Source of the DNA: Hydractinia symbiolongicarpus
Taxonomy: Eukaryota > Cnidaria > Hydrozoa > Anthoathecata > Hydractiniidae
Assembly: GCF_029227915.1 (NCBI RefSeq)
Contig: NC_079887.1
Span: 1,488,001-1,552,000 of the forward strand
Length of the DNA: 64,000 nucleotides
Direction of reading: 5' to 3'
In this document: one piece after another, positions 63,801 to 64,000 of the stretch
Numbering within the stretch: position 1 is the first letter of the stretch
Layout of the letters: every line of letters starts with the position of its first letter
Position numbers and translations under genes: made by a program
Notes under the pieces: model-generated
The model's input: the letters and a program-made list of their open reading frames with translations, nothing else
Databases searched by the model: none
What the model was told of the DNA's origin: nothing

Positions 63801-64000
63801 TTAAAAATGTTTTCATTTTTGATGAGACGCTTAATGAAAGTGGTTTAATCGCCAGCAAACGAAAACCCGCGATTTCCCGTAAATCCCGGGCTTGGCCCGT
63901 ATAGTCGAATGTTTACAAAGAAAGTACCCTGTGAGTAAACTCATTTCCAAAACGATTTTTTAAATTATCTTTTCACCACTAAAACGCATGAGACTTGTAG
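57802..64000 (+). repeat. Sub-array at the right end: B/C/D/A with F at both edges
   Basis: Class order F A B A C C C D B A C C D A B C D B A B C D B A C C D A B A F. The segment about 59.0-60.9 kb recurs at about 61.8-63.7 kb, displaced by 2795 bp. Shared markers are GAAATCCCGGCATTTCC, GACTCGTCCCG, TTTGATAAGACGC and ATTTCCGAACG. The array continues beyond the window. Confidence 0.83.
60585..62590 (+). repeat. 5-mer HOR (B-C-D-B-A), 1003 bp x 2
   Basis: Copies 60585-61587 and 61588-62590, displaced by exactly 1003 bp, which equals four full monomers plus one 192-bp C monomer. Shared private markers are GGCAAACAAAATCCC, AATTTTTCTTTTCACC, GGCAAATGAAATCCCGG, TTTCCCGAGCG and TACCCTGGGAG. The A monomers differ in at least ACTGGGCCC against ACTCGGCCC. 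Confidence 0.9.

Larger units (their letters stand above)
1..64000 (+). repeat. Satellite array, ~203-bp monomer, whole window
   Basis: One monomer repeats head to tail across the entire window, always in the same orientation, about 316 times. Landmarks such as ATGAGACTTGTAG return every 201-204 bp (for example 163, 366, 1369, 1572, 1775), except in a 192-bp class. The unit begins with an AT-rich part (T and A tracts, GATGAGACGCT), has a GC-rich centre (CGATTTCCCGTAAATCCCG), then a GTATAC-containing stretch, and ends in ACGATTTTTTAAATT and a T tract. I saw no non-satellite insertion, inverted block or unique sequence. Such arrays are typical of eukaryotic centromeric or pericentromeric heterochromatin; that location is inference, and the species is not recognisable. 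Confidence 0.98.

Noticed and set aside
1-64000. CRISPR array
   Set aside because: Repeats are contiguous ~203-bp units with no alternating short repeat and unique spacer, no leader and no cas genes.
1-64000. CENP-B box in the monomer
   Set aside because: The best match to the 9 fixed positions of the vertebrate box is at CCCGTAAATCCCGGA on the reverse strand, with 7 of 9 matching. No monomer I checked has a full box.
1-64000. AATAAA polyadenylation signals in most monomers
   Set aside because: The hexamer is simply part of GAATAAAAG in class A. There is no transcript model or gene for it to serve.
1-64000. Transposon or retroelement insertions
   Set aside because: No long terminal repeats, terminal inverted repeats, target-site duplications or element-sized breaks in monomer phase were seen. 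All phase changes are monomer-sized or small indels.
1-64000. Ribosomal DNA, tRNA clusters or telomeric repeat
   Set aside because: No tRNA A or B box pattern, no rRNA core sequence and no short G-rich telomeric tandem was found in the monomer.
1-64000. Intrinsic terminators or bacterial-style regulatory elements at GC stems followed by T runs
   Set aside because: The CGGGC/GCCCG inverted repeat is about 80 bp away from the T tract and there is no bacterial gene context; the array is clearly eukaryotic-type satellite.

Overview
The window is 64 kb of satellite DNA and nothing else that I can support. From the first base to the last it is a head-to-tail array of one monomer of about 203 bp, always in the same orientation, roughly 316 copies. 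No protein-coding gene, RNA gene, transposon, CRISPR array or unique-sequence island interrupts it. Arrays of this size and uniformity are typical of eukaryotic centromeric or heterochromatic DNA. I cannot identify the species: the monomer matches no satellite I recognise, and there is no gene to anchor taxonomy. A consensus monomer counted by hand has about 37% GC and about 12 CpG per unit against about 7 expected. CpG is therefore not depleted, which fits either a lineage with little germline CpG methylation or very fast homogenisation.

Monomers are described from the recurring ATGAGAC at the start of each unit. About 14 variant classes (A to N here) can be told apart by linked diagnostic substitutions, mostly in the middle and last thirds. 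One class (C) is 192 bp through an 11-bp deletion. The classes form a mosaic of higher-order repeats (HORs) of 2 to about 24 monomers. Layout: 1-3971, classes A/B/C/D/E with 406-bp and 800-bp HORs; 3972-14931, classes F to M with a 1625-bp 8-mer and a 3649-bp 18-mer; 14932-20994, F/N-rich with a 2433-bp 12-mer containing a duplicated 810-bp 4-mer; 20995-33753, mixed, with three copies of a 2434-bp 12-mer; 33754-42247, mixed and recombined; 42248-45893, two near-identical 1823-bp 9-mers in tandem; 45894-50740, most of a copy of 38.2-43.2 kb displaced by 7681 bp; 50741-54773, mixed A/B/C/F; 54774-57801, a second island of J/K/L/M classes with an 810-bp duplication; 57802-64000, B/C/D/A with a 1003-bp 5-mer.

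Short open frames of 61 to 122 codons recur on both strands because the monomer recurs. They are not annotated as genes. The most interesting signals are the nested and shifted duplications that record unequal exchange, chimeric monomers, four CCCG motifs spaced about one helical turn apart, and a short hairpin whose stem shows a paired (compensatory-looking) change in one sub-family.
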